From Cyrtodaria siliqua (Eukaryota > Mollusca > Bivalvia > Adapedonta > Hiatellidae), in contig JAWPHD010001432.1 of the NCBI GenBank assembly GCA_037043455.1, positions 248,001 to 312,000 on the forward strand: 64,000 bases of DNA, written 5' to 3'. A program made the translations under genes and the position numbers. Positions 24,970 through 35,639 of this stretch are shown here, one piece after another. Below the pieces are notes generated by a model that was not told the origin of the DNA, ran no database searches, and saw only the letters and a program-made list of their open reading frames with translations. Every line of letters starts with the position of its first letter. Position 1 is the first letter of the stretch.

Positions 24970-25415
24970 TATATTTAGCCCTCCACTACCGAATGGTAGG
25001 GGGCATATAGCGTTAGCCATGTCCGTCCGTCCTTCCGTATTTCCGTCCTTCCGTCCCGAAAAGTTTGTGTGTCTATCTTCTCCCAACCTTTTCCACCGAT
25101 TGCTTCGAAACTTTACGGGATGCTTACCTATGATGTCAAAATGTACATACCGTTTCGGCGTCAAATTCGACCCAGTATTACCGGAGTTTTGACCCTTTTT
25201 TGTCACAATGTACGTGAAAATATCTTGTGTGTCTATCTCTTCCCACACTTTTCAGCCGATTGTTTCGAAAGTTTACAGGATGCTTACCTATGATGTCAAA
25301 AAGTGCACATCGTTTCAGCTTCAAATCGACCGAGTATTACAAGAGTTATGGCCCTTTTTTCGTCAAATTATATGTTTTACACTGATCCGTGTCCCATGGA
25401 CACATTTCTAGTTCT
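24970..25415 (+). repeat. tandem unit repeat with CCGTCCGTCC leader
   Basis: A pyrimidine leader (25020-25060, 'GTCCGTCCGTCCTTCCGT') is followed by two ~160 bp units. 'TGTGTGTCTATC' starts at 25066 and 25226; 'GGATGCTTACCTATGATGTC' and 'GTTATGGCCCTTTTTTCGTC'-type text follow in each. This combination is common in bivalve genomes (family knowledge). Non-coding. Confidence 0.7.
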
Positions 25416-26149
25416 AAATTGTATCGCATCAGTTTTAAAAGCGTTCTAAAATGTTTTATTTCTAAATTGTTTTACATAAGTTTGTTTATCACATAACATG
25501 GCTTCTCGTAAAACACTAGTACCTTAAGATACTACAATGCAGTGCAATGAGCATACACAAATATATGACACAACTGACTGTAACAAAGACTGACTTTATA
25601 AGGAACGTATGACTAAAACTACTACAAACATTATTTAGAATTGCATACGCTATTCTCCAACGAGTTATACTAAGTGCTAAACCGTGTCCAACATAATGAT
25701 TTAGGTGTTATTCGTCATTTTTCAGCCAGCACATCTTGAGTTATGTATGACGGTCGATTCTTTTGTGGTGGATACATATTTTTTTAGAAAACATTCTACT
25801 AGGATATCGCCACAAACATATTGTTAAAGTAGGTATCCCGCCAACAACATCCAAATTGTTCAACATGTACGCTGTTTCTAAACCTTCTGACAACAAGGTT
25901 TATATATATCTTAAATTTGTTGAGAATTATTTACTTTTAATCGGGACGTATACATCATTATATGACCTGAACCCTCAGAAAGAGTTCTGATATACGTTTC
26001 ATAGTGTAATTTTACCGTTATCTGGCGGGTTAATTTTTTTAACAATTAACTTTATCAATGTTTTATTAACAGAACCGATGTATATATTGAACATAAAAAT
26101 GCATTTTTCACTTTTCACATGTACTTATTAGCTTGCCATATTTGCGAAT
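25416..26149. other. AT-rich DNA, no feature recognised
   Basis: No gene, RNA or repeat unit that I can support. A 75-codon open frame at 25763-25990 resembles nothing known to me. Confidence 0.5.
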
Positions 26150-26610
26150 ATAGATTCCTCTATTAAAAGTCGTATCTTTGGTAAAATAAATATTAAACTA
26201 ATTATAGTTATCGTTGTACACACCATAATGTATCTACATGAAAAGAAAGCGGTTCTGGTATTTCGTTATGCTATGTTTCAATGACGGTTTATGCGCATTA
26301 ATAAGTATGATAATGGCAATATAAGCAAACCTGAAATAGTTCAGTGCTTAAATATCAGGCAAGATATTATATGTTTTATAGGAGTGCCTCCAATGAATCT
26401 AGCTTGTAGCCTATTTTTTGAAAACAACTGAGTTAATACAAACATAATACGTATTTGCAACCCATAAGTGTAGTACACATTACAAGTCGTTTTCAAAACA
26501 CTGCGGTCGATAGACAGGTTCATGTATAGCTTTTAAATTTAATTTGATTTTATTCTCTGCCAGAGAAATTCTAAAACCTGAATATTGAGACTTAACACGA
26601 AGGCAACCAA
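26150..26610 (+). repeat. dispersed repeat D, copy 2
   Basis: Co-linear with 8690-9185, including 'GTACACACCATAATGTAT', 'TTCTGGTATTTCGTTATG', 'TTCAGTGCTTAAATATC' and 'CTGAATATTGAGACTTAAC'. Same strand as copy 1. Confidence 0.5.
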
Positions 26611-26707
26611 AGATTAGATTAGCAATGTCAGAATTATTGATCGTGGTCTGGTTTGTGATGCTAAATTATAATATACGAGTCTGGTATAAGAATTAAGAAA
26701 TCACAGA

Positions 26708-27089
26708 GGTTAGTGCAAGATATGTAGGTATAAAATCGAACAGGAAAAAATATAAAAAAATCGGACAGGGAAAGTAGCATTCAAGGAGGACAGTCAACCA
26801 CAAAACACAGAAACAAACACGCTAACAGACAAACAAGAAGGCAAAATCAATAATAAATGCAAAGGACATCACAAACACAAAAGGGTTGACAATAGGGCTA
26901 CCGCCTTGGAACGGTCAGTGGCAAAGTAGGCCACTGGGGGTTTAAACCGGTTCTAGGGTGCACCAAACCTCACACTTACCCTACTGTCATCTCATTAAAA
27001 CAGGACAGTGTAAATAAAGAAAGAAGTATGAAATTAACATGATTAAAGGGGTTAGTGCAAGATATGTAGGTATAAAATCGAACAGGAAA
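26708..27089 (-). mobile_element. PLE 3' fragment with 40 bp target-site duplication
   Basis: Identical 40-base direct repeats at 26708-26747 and 27050-27089 flank a minus-strand young-subfamily PLE 3' end (26748-27014; 'AAATCGGACAGGGAAAGTAG', 'CCGCCTTGGAACGGTCAGTG', 'AACCTCACACTTACCCTACTG'). About 35 extra bases of non-PLE sequence (27015-27049) sit at the 5' junction. The duplicated target is itself the 3' end of the older PLE copy that follows, so this is a nested insertion. Confidence 0.85.
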
Positions 27090-28440
27090 TGCTGCTTTCA
27101 AAAACGACAGTCAACCAAAGACAAGCATGAAAACAAACACAGTGTTAATAATAATGCTAGGCATGTGACATCACAAACACAAAGTGCACCAAACATTAGT
27201 CTTACACTAGTGTCATCCCAGCCATGCCAACAGAACGAGAGTGCAAATGAAGAAATCCCCGCCAGACTAAATTCTCTATTAACAATGCAGCATTAATAGG
27301 CAATATACGTACAGCATATACTAGTATATGAGCATGTATATTTGAATATAAAGAAAACACAAGCCTTAAAGCCACAAAGCCAGTACTCAATGACTTAGCA
27401 GAAGCCAGAGCAAAAAGTGTGTTGCGACAGGAGACTATATAAGAAAAACCTCACCACTACCGTCCTTGCGGATTTGGGTAGACGTCATCATTGAATCCAC
27501 AATAGGTCCGGTCATCGCACAACCAAGAGAAAACTGTAAATTAGTCAGCTACTAGACATGCAGTGCGTTGTAAAGTGATACGGAACATACGTTATATGGC
27601 TAACATCTTAACAACTACATGTATAATACAGCTTGTATTAAAATGAATATGACCAAGGATCTTACGAAGAATGTAAATCACGTCATCGTATTCCTTGTCT
27701 CAGAAGAGTTCCTTAATTACTTGTATAGTCCAGATAAGTATATCAGGGTTACGGAAATAATATTTTTAATGCCTTTCGAAGCTTATGGTAAAAAAAGTCC
27801 TGGAGGAGTAGCTTCTTAGTTACAGAAATATTACGAATTTATTAAATTCTTCAACTCGACTACAAGCTCTAGAAAAACGAATACGCATGGAATCATAGAC
27901 CCCATAGGAGTCTGCCCGGGGGACGTTTATATCTAAGTGGCGGTAAGTAACAATATCAATATGTAAATCGAGAAAAGAAGCGACAGTATCAGAAACGTAA
28001 GTTATTTAGGATACATAATGTTAATCATAATATAAAAGAAAGGGTTGTCAATGTTCATTATGTCATCCAGATGCAAGAAGGTGTCTTTAAAGGCTTCATT
28101 TACATCTACATGAGTATCTGGTGAAAGGCTCAACGTTAAAATATCGTTCAAAAATCTACGATAAGAGGTAATAGTTCGACCGTATCCATAAAGATTTGTC
28201 TATTAGTCCACCTAGTGTAATTGCCCAAACTGCCGTTAGTAAAAAAACACTTTAATTATATTATTTGTTTAACATGTTTAACAAAATGTAGTGTTTTTTT
28301 TCCCTGGCAAATGTGTTATTTTAAATGAGAGCACTAAGTTTGTCTTCGATAATGGTGTATGGTAAGGTTGTATATAATGTGGAAAAATCATAGGTACTTA
28401 TAGATGAACCCGTGACGTATATTGCAAATTGTATCGATAA
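27068..28440 (-). mobile_element. PLE copy, 5'-truncated inside the RT region
   Basis: Minus strand, old 3' subfamily. The coding remnant begins at 28440 within the RT domain: the 'STYDFSTLYTTLP' motif is readable at 28321-28437, matching the Penelope-type D.xxLYTxxP signature. Further downstream are remnants of the 'GDVP' region, 'FxRACSRVE' and the C-terminal domain near 27430-27700. Stops and deletions break it throughout. Its 5' end abuts the 3' terminus of the copy at 28441-29412. Confidence 0.75.
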
Positions 28441-29412
28441 GAAATATAAAAAGATCGGACAGGGAAAGTAGCATTCAAGGAGAACAGTCAACCATAAAAC
28501 ACAGAAACAAACACGCAAACAGACAAACAAGAAGGCAAAAACAATAATAAATGCACACAACATCACAAACACAAAAGGGTTGACAATAGGGCTACTGCCT
28601 TGGAACGGTCAGTGGCAAAGTAGGCCACTGGGGGTTTAAACCGGTTCTAGGGTGCACCAAACCTCACACTTACCCTACTGTCATCCCATTAAAACAGGAC
28701 AGTGTAAATAAAGAAATCCCCGCCATGATCTAATCTCTAACCAACAAGGCAGCATCAATAGGCTATATAAGTAAAACACAAATATGCTCGTGTAAATATA
28801 ATACAAAAAAACAATAGCCTAGAAAGCCACAATGAAGGTACTCAATGACTTGGCAGAAGCCAGAGCAACAAGAGAATAAACCATTAAGGGCACGACAAGA
28901 AAGATCATAGAAAAACATCAAAAGCCTACGTCCCAATGGACTTTAGGTAGGCGTCATCATAGGGTCCACAGCCTGTCCGGTCATCGTACAATTAAAGAGG
29001 AAAGCATAGTGGCGAACTGTAAAAGGGTCCACCACCAAGCATGCAGTACGTTGCAAAATACTAGGGTCATAACCTCTTTTGATAAACTTTTTAACAAGTT
29101 TAACAAAGATAGTATGAAAGTGATCATGACCAAGAATCTTACGAAGTTTATAAATCACATCACCATAGAAGTCAGGTTGTGATAGTCCTTGTCGCAGAAG
29201 AGTCCTTAAATTACATTTATATTTGGAAAGAAGATCAGGGTTACGATAATAACATTTTGCAAAGGTTTTACGAAGTTTATGGTAACGGTAACCCTGATTG
29301 AGTAACTTTTTAGTTATACAAAGATTACGAATAATAAAGTCCTCAACTCGAGTACAAGCTCTAGAAAAACGAATAAGTTAAGACACATACACCCCATAAG
29401 AAGTTGCTCGGG
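28441..29412 (-). mobile_element. PLE copy with intact C-terminal frame (young subfamily)
   Basis: Minus strand, about 970 bp, very similar to the long copy. It is 5'-truncated at the 'GATGTTCCCCGAGC' block of the RT region (29412) and ends with the exact young terminus at 28441. The C-terminal domain is open from 29158 to 28943 (71 codons) and reads 'IYKLRKILG', 'KKFIKRGYDP', 'RTACLVVDPFTVRHYAFLF' and 'CTMTGQAVDPMM'. The long copy has a frameshift in this stretch, so this one is better preserved here. The 3' UTR follows at 28441-28940. It joins the next PLE copy head to tail. Confidence 0.85.
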
Positions 29413-30189
29413 GAACATCTGTATTCCTGCAAAGTCTCATTATTGAAAAAGTACGCGTTTGGCTGAAGCATGAGAGCAAACATAGGATGCAACATTTTGC
29501 AAACTCTTTACGCGACATACAGTACTAAACTTGCTCAAGTTTTCAAAGAGGAACTTCAATATTTATGAATTTCTTGTTGCAACGTGTACTGTGATTAAAA
29601 CGTCTACAACATCACAGGTGTGCCCTTTTCTAACTAACTACAGCTTTTTGTTTTACAAAACATCTTGAGGTTTCCTTGGAATAAATATGGAATTACGTGT
29701 GAAATATACAAAATATATAGCGCAAATTCCCGAGTCGCATTTCATTTTTCTTTCAGTATATATTGCTATTACATGTAATCGGATGGTACATGTTTACATT
29801 AGACCTTTCCTTCCGGAATAAAATACAAAAACACCTCATAGCACACTTTCAAAGTTTGATTAGTGATAGAATGATAGGTTCAAGTACCTGAGTAAATTTA
29901 GGATATACATGTTCTGTAATAAGATGGACCAAGTGGGGACCACTCACCAAGGGAGAATAAAGAATAAATAAATTTACAAATTTATTTCCCAACAAGATGA
30001 ATATAACTGACAAAGTAGAAATATCAACGTTTTTACAGCATTTTAAAAATAATTTCAATACACGTTAGATGGAATCCCTATTCACTTGATTACACATTAA
30101 ACTGTTCGGTTTTAATCAAACTGAACATCTGTATATATGCTATATGTATGCTATATCACAGCTATTTTATATCTCAAAACTATATCTAG
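29413..30189. other. AT-rich DNA, no feature recognised
   Basis: No gene or repeat unit identified. A 69-codon minus frame at 29849-30058 is unremarkable. Confidence 0.5.
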
Positions 30190-30585
30190 CCGAGTCCTTC
30201 CGGTACAGTTCAGTGTCTTACACTAATACCTTACTTCCGCGAATTCACTTTCACGTTATATGCACGCTCCTTATTAACGGCTGCTATTCGTCCCGGTACC
30301 ATACATACTTCCGGTGACGTACTTTCCACGTGACGACACTCGCACGATGCATTTCCGGCGATGGCTCAAGTCCCGGTATTCCACATCCGGTGACGTTATC
30401 TGCGTAGCTACCTGCGTAACCAGGCCCTCTTGCCTAGAGTCTCCGTGGCTACCACCAGGTATGTCGCCCAAATAGCGAATGATGTAGTTCCCGCATCCGA
30501 TGACGGCCTTCCCTAGCTACCACCCCGCAGACCACGCTCCCGACAATACGCTCTACATACGCTCCTAGCGTATACAGCCGCTACA
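30190..30585. promoter_or_regulatory. GC-rich island with CTTCCGG / TGACG motifs
   Basis: About 390 bp of clearly higher G+C and CpG than the flanks. 'CTTCCGG' or 'ATCCGG' followed by 'TGACG(T)' occurs at about 30196, 30308-30320, 30384-30396 and 30495-30505, with CACGTG at 30328. These resemble ETS, CRE and E-box sites. The phrase 'TCCCGGTA..CATCCGGTGACGT' also repeats loosely, so this could equally be an old tandem repeat. No downstream gene is visible. Confidence 0.3.
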
Positions 30586-30974
30586 TAATATATACCCATA
30601 TATGGATTTTGATGAAATAAAAGACAAAACAGTTAATTCTTTATCAATAGAATGAATCTAGTAAAATATCATTTATTAGATATAAGCATCGATTAAAAGT
30701 GATGCGCTGCGCAAAAATCTATCAAAATTCCTATTCAAAATCAGGGAAAGTGATACCCCGACATATGCACTCATTTTGTAACAAGTTCACAATCTTTTTT
30801 TAATAAATGTAGTACTGAAATGGCTCAACATTTAAAAATGTCGCTTCAACGTATATGAATTTCGGGTATCTAAGTCTACTGCGATTAAAATGTCTACTAC
30901 AGCAGAGAGCGGGCGAGAGAGTTTCTTTATCCTTAAGCATATAAATAAAAACACACACACAACGAGCAAGAGAG

Positions 30975-31205
30975 GTTTCTTTTTATATTAGCTACCTACC
31001 CATACATTTCATTCCAATATCGCATTCCTAACTAAAGTCATTGAGTGGAACCATATTAAGCAACAGTGACTTTGACTTTGACCCCCGTGGTCCCAACTTG
31101 CTTTTCATTTAGGCTACCTACACACCAACTTGCAGGCCAATACGTCATTCCTAACCTAAAGTTATTATGCGGAAACCATTTTTCTATTTTTAGTAACAGT
31201 GTAGT
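30975..31205. repeat. two ~122 bp tandem units ('AACAGTGACTTTGAC' family)
   Basis: 'CATTCCTAAC' starts at 31023 and 31145 and is followed each time by 'TAAAGT.ATT....GGAA.CCAT', then 'TAACAGTG'. 'GCTACCTAC' precedes each. Repeats of this wording ('CAGTGACCTTGACC') are widespread in bivalves by my recollection. A 'GACGGACTGACGGACGAACG' tail lies at 31500-31520 and may be the end of the same unit family. Confidence 0.6.
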
Positions 31206-31579
31206 GTGTGTACATTTTACAATCGACATTTTTTGACATATCACTAGAACAAAACGATATGCTTGATCGCCTTACTCCCTTTAAACTACACTCGGATTTT
31301 CAATACAATATCTTAAGTACATCTTTTGTTATCATAGGATCCATTATTTTGTGTATTTTTACTATTTCCGTTGCCATAGCAACCATACATTTTGTCAAAT
31401 CAACAAAATAAAAGTACGTGAATAATCATTGCCCTCTACCAACATAATAAGTTTCATAAAAAAATAGTTTTTTTCTCATTATCGTAGGATCCATATTTTT
31501 GGGACGGACTGACGGACGAACGGACGGTGGGAAACCTAAAGTTTCTTTTGTGTCACGCCGGTAGGGGATTAATAGACAT

Positions 31580-32680
31580 ATTTTAGACATACCGCTTAAG
31601 TCGGTGATAGATGCTGCATATTGTATTACCTCTCCTGAGCAGACTCAATTAAACAAAGTATGTGCTACTCTTTTCTCATGCTTGTGTTCGCTGCGCACAA
31701 TATGACCTATCTATGTGACGACGTGCCGTAAAACACCATTTATTCATTCATCGAACTGAACTCCTTTTCGATATGTTATGATCAAATATATTACTTTATT
31801 ATTATTATTAGTAGTAGTAGTGTTTGTATAGTAGTTCGTATTATGTATTTTGTGTTCACACTAAGTATGTACTGGTTTTGTCAGTATAGACATTCATCTG
31901 TCAATATAACTATAACATTGCACTTCCAAGCATTCATACATTTCCTCGAAATTATATTCTCGGCTGAACAATACGATTAAACGCTTGCAAACCTTGCTAT
32001 AAGGTTATTATATAACATGTACGTGATTTCGTCAATTACTGTGTTTAAGTGTCCCTAAGGAACAATACATGTTCCACCTTATTCCCATTTCAGATCAGGA
32101 AACATATAATTGCTTATTAATGCATCATTCTAAATCACATTTTTAGTTCAGGCACGCTCGAACATTCCACACTATAGATCGATCGTAAAGTAAATCTTCA
32201 TTTTAAAACATGTCATACACAGTCATTTATTGTGGCGATCTCAATCCAGCGTCTGCATATGCTAATCTATGTAAACACCTCATTTTCTGTTTGACGTCAA
32301 TGACCACACTATGACAGGGGTTAAATGCTGGAGAATCTCAATAGATATAGACCAGACAAGGTATATATCGTTGTTACCTCACTATCAACAGTTACAGCCC
32401 AGCATGGTAATAGACGTCTTCTCTTCGGTCCACCATGACATTTTAGTTGGTAAGTCATTAGTTACACAGGTTATACTTGTAGAGTATATTGCAAATGTCG
32501 GAGATCAAGCCGTGCAGTATTATACTAGTGATATTGCCCATTATGAATTCCAAGTAATGGTGCAGGAAAACACATCCGTCTTATTCAACATTCAAATATA
32601 TAATCACTTTACCCATAGGTGACCTTCTTCGTACAGAAGAAAACAACGTTTATTTTATGGTTGAACACATATGATGTAAC
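31580..32680. other. AT-rich DNA with one unexplained open frame
   Basis: A weak minus-strand repeat B core lies near 31615-31670 ('TTACCTCTCCTGAGCAGACTC'). (ATT)n(AGT)n is at 31798-31820. A 103-codon frame at 32311-32622 contains a splice-donor-like 'GGTAAGT' at about 32448. I do not recognise its product, and it may be chance. Confidence 0.35.
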
Positions 32681-32684
32681 TTAT

Positions 32685-32911
32685 TAGGGTAAGTGTGAGG
32701 TTTGGCACCCTAGAACCTGGTTTAAATCCCCCAGCGGCCGTTTTTGCCACTGACCGTTCCAAGGCGGTAGCCGTATTGTCAACTCTTTTGTGTTTGTGAT
32801 GTCTTATTTGGCCGTGTATACATCTTTAAATTTATTCTTTGTTTCTTTGTGTGTTTGTGATTGACTGTCGTCCTTGAGTACTGCTTTTTCTGTTCGATTT
32901 TTATATCTATA
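32685..32911 (+). mobile_element. PLE 3' end (old subfamily)
   Basis: Complete terminal ~225 bp: 'TAGGGTAAGTGTGAGGTTTGG', 'CACTGACCGTTCCAAGGCGG', 'TTGTGTTTGTGATGTCTTAT', 'TTGACTGTCGTCCTTGAGT' and 'GTTCGATTTTTATATCTATA'. Confidence 0.8.
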
Positions 32912-33119
32912 TTTATTAATCATAGTTAATTCTGTGTTCGAGAGATCATCCCAAAGTTCAAAACCGTAAGGTGATACAGCAATATAGTATCTATACAAGT
33001 CATAGACTGCTAACAATATTGCATCCAGTGACTTGGCAAAATCAAGAGTAACACGATAATGAACCGTTGACCGGTGTCCTTGAATGATGCATTTCCTTAT
33101 CGACTTAATACAAGACGGG

Positions 33120-33310
33120 AGCAAATACAAACTTTAAACGTTACCGTCCTTTTAAAGATTTATGTAAAGATCTAATTAGAGTCCCCATAATGTAAGCTCC
33201 TTTTAAATCAAAAAGGAAAGCGTAATGGCGAACTCTACATGGGTCAAATATTTATCTAACAGGGTGTTGCAAAATAAAAGGGTAATAACACTTTAATTAC
33301 CTTTCCTTAC
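33120..33310 (-). mobile_element. strongly diverged PLE fragment
   Basis: Minus-strand order 'AACTTTAAACGTTACCGTCC', 'AAGGAAAGCGTAATGGCGAAC', 'TACATGGGTC', 'GGGTGTTGCAAAATAAAAGG' follows the PLE C-terminal/3' UTR junction, with heavy decay. Confidence 0.45.
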
Positions 33311-34029
33311 AGTTTTAATAAATAATAAAGAAACTGACTGACGATCGAAGGAAGTATCTTACTGACTTCGCCTTATATGTCGTCTCGTAGTAGATTTCTT
33401 TAATTACGTTATATTACATTATTTTATATAACGTTTCCGTTTTTTTGCTAAACATGTAGACTTCATGTTAAGTGACTGATCTCTTTCATTGATCCCTCTT
33501 TAGTAAAGTACTACGCATTTTTTTCTCTAGTATGATTACTTGACAGCCTAGTGTGATTCTATGATTTCACCTTCATAAACCCTGAACAGGTTTTTGTCAT
33601 TGGCTGCAACTGGTGCGTTGTTCATTATACTCCTAACACATTCTCCTGAATTGGTTATAATTGTTTTCTTTATATATATACTACACGATTTTAGCGTAAC
33701 GTGTGCTAGTTTCTATGGATGTTGAATTTATTAATAGAGACTTCCTTTTGATGGAATGTATTTAGACAGTTGTATGAATATGGCCGCTGAAGACTGGAAA
33801 AAGGCGATGATGTGTGCACATAATTTCGATTTAATCTAAGACTAGGCATTTGCTTTTTAGTTTACTCATTTGATCTTGTTTGTGGTAGTGTGTGTAGCTA
33901 GGGTGCCACTGCGTTTGGGTGCTGTGGTTTCTATACGACTATCTTGCACGTGTTTGCGTAATCGGAATGGTTAGCTTTGCTACTGAGTATAGTTAGTACT
34001 AAACCTAAGTATCGGTGAAAACTAAAAAT

Positions 34030-34300
34030 GAAAAGAGTTTCATAGCAATACAAAACGTCTATGCGACCAGGTGTTCACAGTTAATATCTAAGGGTATGCC
34101 AAGGATTTGCCTATAAACATATCGGACGAAATTGTTATCTTAAAAGAACATAAGTGTTTCATAAACTTCAATGCAATTACACCAAATACTCCAAATTGTT
34201 TAACATATTTAGAACTCTGCAAGGTGTCCGGATTTTACTTTACAGTTGTGATTGTAATTATTGTCGTAAATCAGTAAAGATATGAACAGCTGAAAACATT
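34030..34300 (+). repeat. dispersed repeat E, copy 2
   Basis: Co-linear with 10640-10905. A separate word pair in the neighbourhood, 'GTGGTA.(C/G)(A/T)GTG...GGTGCCA(C/T)TGCG', occurs at 33885-33930 and again at 34552-34590, suggesting a local duplication. Confidence 0.45.
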
Positions 34301-34344
34301 AACTTTGTTTAAATTTGAGATACATGGAGTGAAAGATCGCGTGG

Positions 34345-34480
34345 GTAAGAGTGAGGCTTGAGCATCTTAGAACTTGAGATTAGCCCACCCCAACCCCTAT
34401 CGGAGTTTTTGCCACTGACCATTCCAAGACGAAATCGCTATGAATACCCTTCTCATGTGTTTCTAATTATGTATTTTGAT
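34345..34480 (+). mobile_element. strongly diverged PLE 3' fragment
   Basis: 'GGGTAAGAGTGAGGCTTG', 'TTTTTGCCACTGACCATTCC' and 'CTCATGTGTTTCTAATTATG' follow the PLE 3' UTR order. Confidence 0.4.
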
Positions 34481-35204
34481 ATATTTTTCGAACGTGCAGA
34501 AAAATACCTAGTATTGTCTTTTGCATTGCATATTTAAGTTGCTATTTTTTTGTGGTACAGTGAGGGCCTACGGTGCCATTGCGATTGGAAGCGTTTGTCA
34601 AGACTCCCATCCCGGGATTTGTTATACACCATAACCATAAATAATACCAATATTATCATACTAAATATACACTTGTATATATGTCATGATATTTATTTTT
34701 AATTTAATTGTAACATTCTAATAACATAAGATAAGTTAGTTCATTTCATTATCCCATTGCATTTTAAATAGAGCACAATCAACGAGAGACACCATGCCGT
34801 TTGCGTACATTTCACGTTTTATTATAACATAAAATACAATAAAACAGTTAAACAAGCAGTCGTTTCTAGATATAGCGGTTATTTATTAAACAATTTATAT
34901 TCTGCGAACAGAAAATGATTTTATACAGAAATACATCAACTCTTTAGCTATTAAACAGTCACACTGACATTTATGAGTGCAATAGTATGTGCCGCCGAGT
35001 GAAATAGTATCCTTCAAGTGTCAGAAGTCACTCCCGCGGATAAATAGTTCTAATCCATTGACTCCTGCGGCATTAAATAGTTGTTTCATTATATATCATA
35101 AAATATCAAGAAGTATAACAGTTTTGATATTTTACTAATAAAATTAAAATTTGGAGTGTGAGCCGTGTAAACAATGTATCTGCTTCTTTCGTTCATTTAA
35201 ACAA

Positions 35205-35460
35205 GCGCGTCACTGATACAGATCGACTACTGCACGGTCACGTGACGCTTCACTGACAAAGATCGACTATCGCACGGTCACGTGACGCTGCGTCACTAAC
35301 ACATATATACTACTGCACGGTCACGTGACGCGTCACTGACACATATCGACTATTGTACGGTCACGTGACGCTGCGTCACTGACACAGATCGACTACTGTA
35401 AGTTCACGGGACGCTGCGTCACTGACACAGATCGACTATTACACGGCCACGTGTCGCTTT
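35205..35460. repeat. 40-43 bp minisatellite with palindromic E-box
   Basis: Six units of 'CACTGACACAGATCGACTA' + 'CTGCACGGTCACGTGACGC'. Unit lengths alternate around 40 and 43. The 10 bp palindrome GTCACGTGAC is intact in four units and altered in two (TTCACGGGAC, GCCACGTGTC). A looser unit follows to about 35535. The array sits between oppositely oriented copies of TTATATATCATAAAATAT-like text (about 35087-35105 and 35613-35632). Confidence 0.8.
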
Positions 35461-35639
35461 GCTGTTTTTTAAAAAAAGCGCGTCAGTGACAAAGATGTAC
35501 TATTGCACGCTAAATTTACTATTGCACATTCACGTGATGAACTATTGAACGGATGAGAATGGTCAAAACTATTTAATCACTCGTGACTGCTTCTAGACCA
35601 ATGAAAAACGCATATATTTTATGATATATAATAGGTATG

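Noticed and set aside
25020..25060. CRISPR-like or regulatory pyrimidine repeat
   Set aside because: It is the CCGTCC-type leader of a common invertebrate repeat; there are no spacers or regular repeat units, and the genome is eukaryotic.
32311..32622. 103-codon host exon
   Set aside because: One donor-like GGTAAGT is present, but no acceptor, partner exon or recognisable product. Kept only as an unexplained frame.
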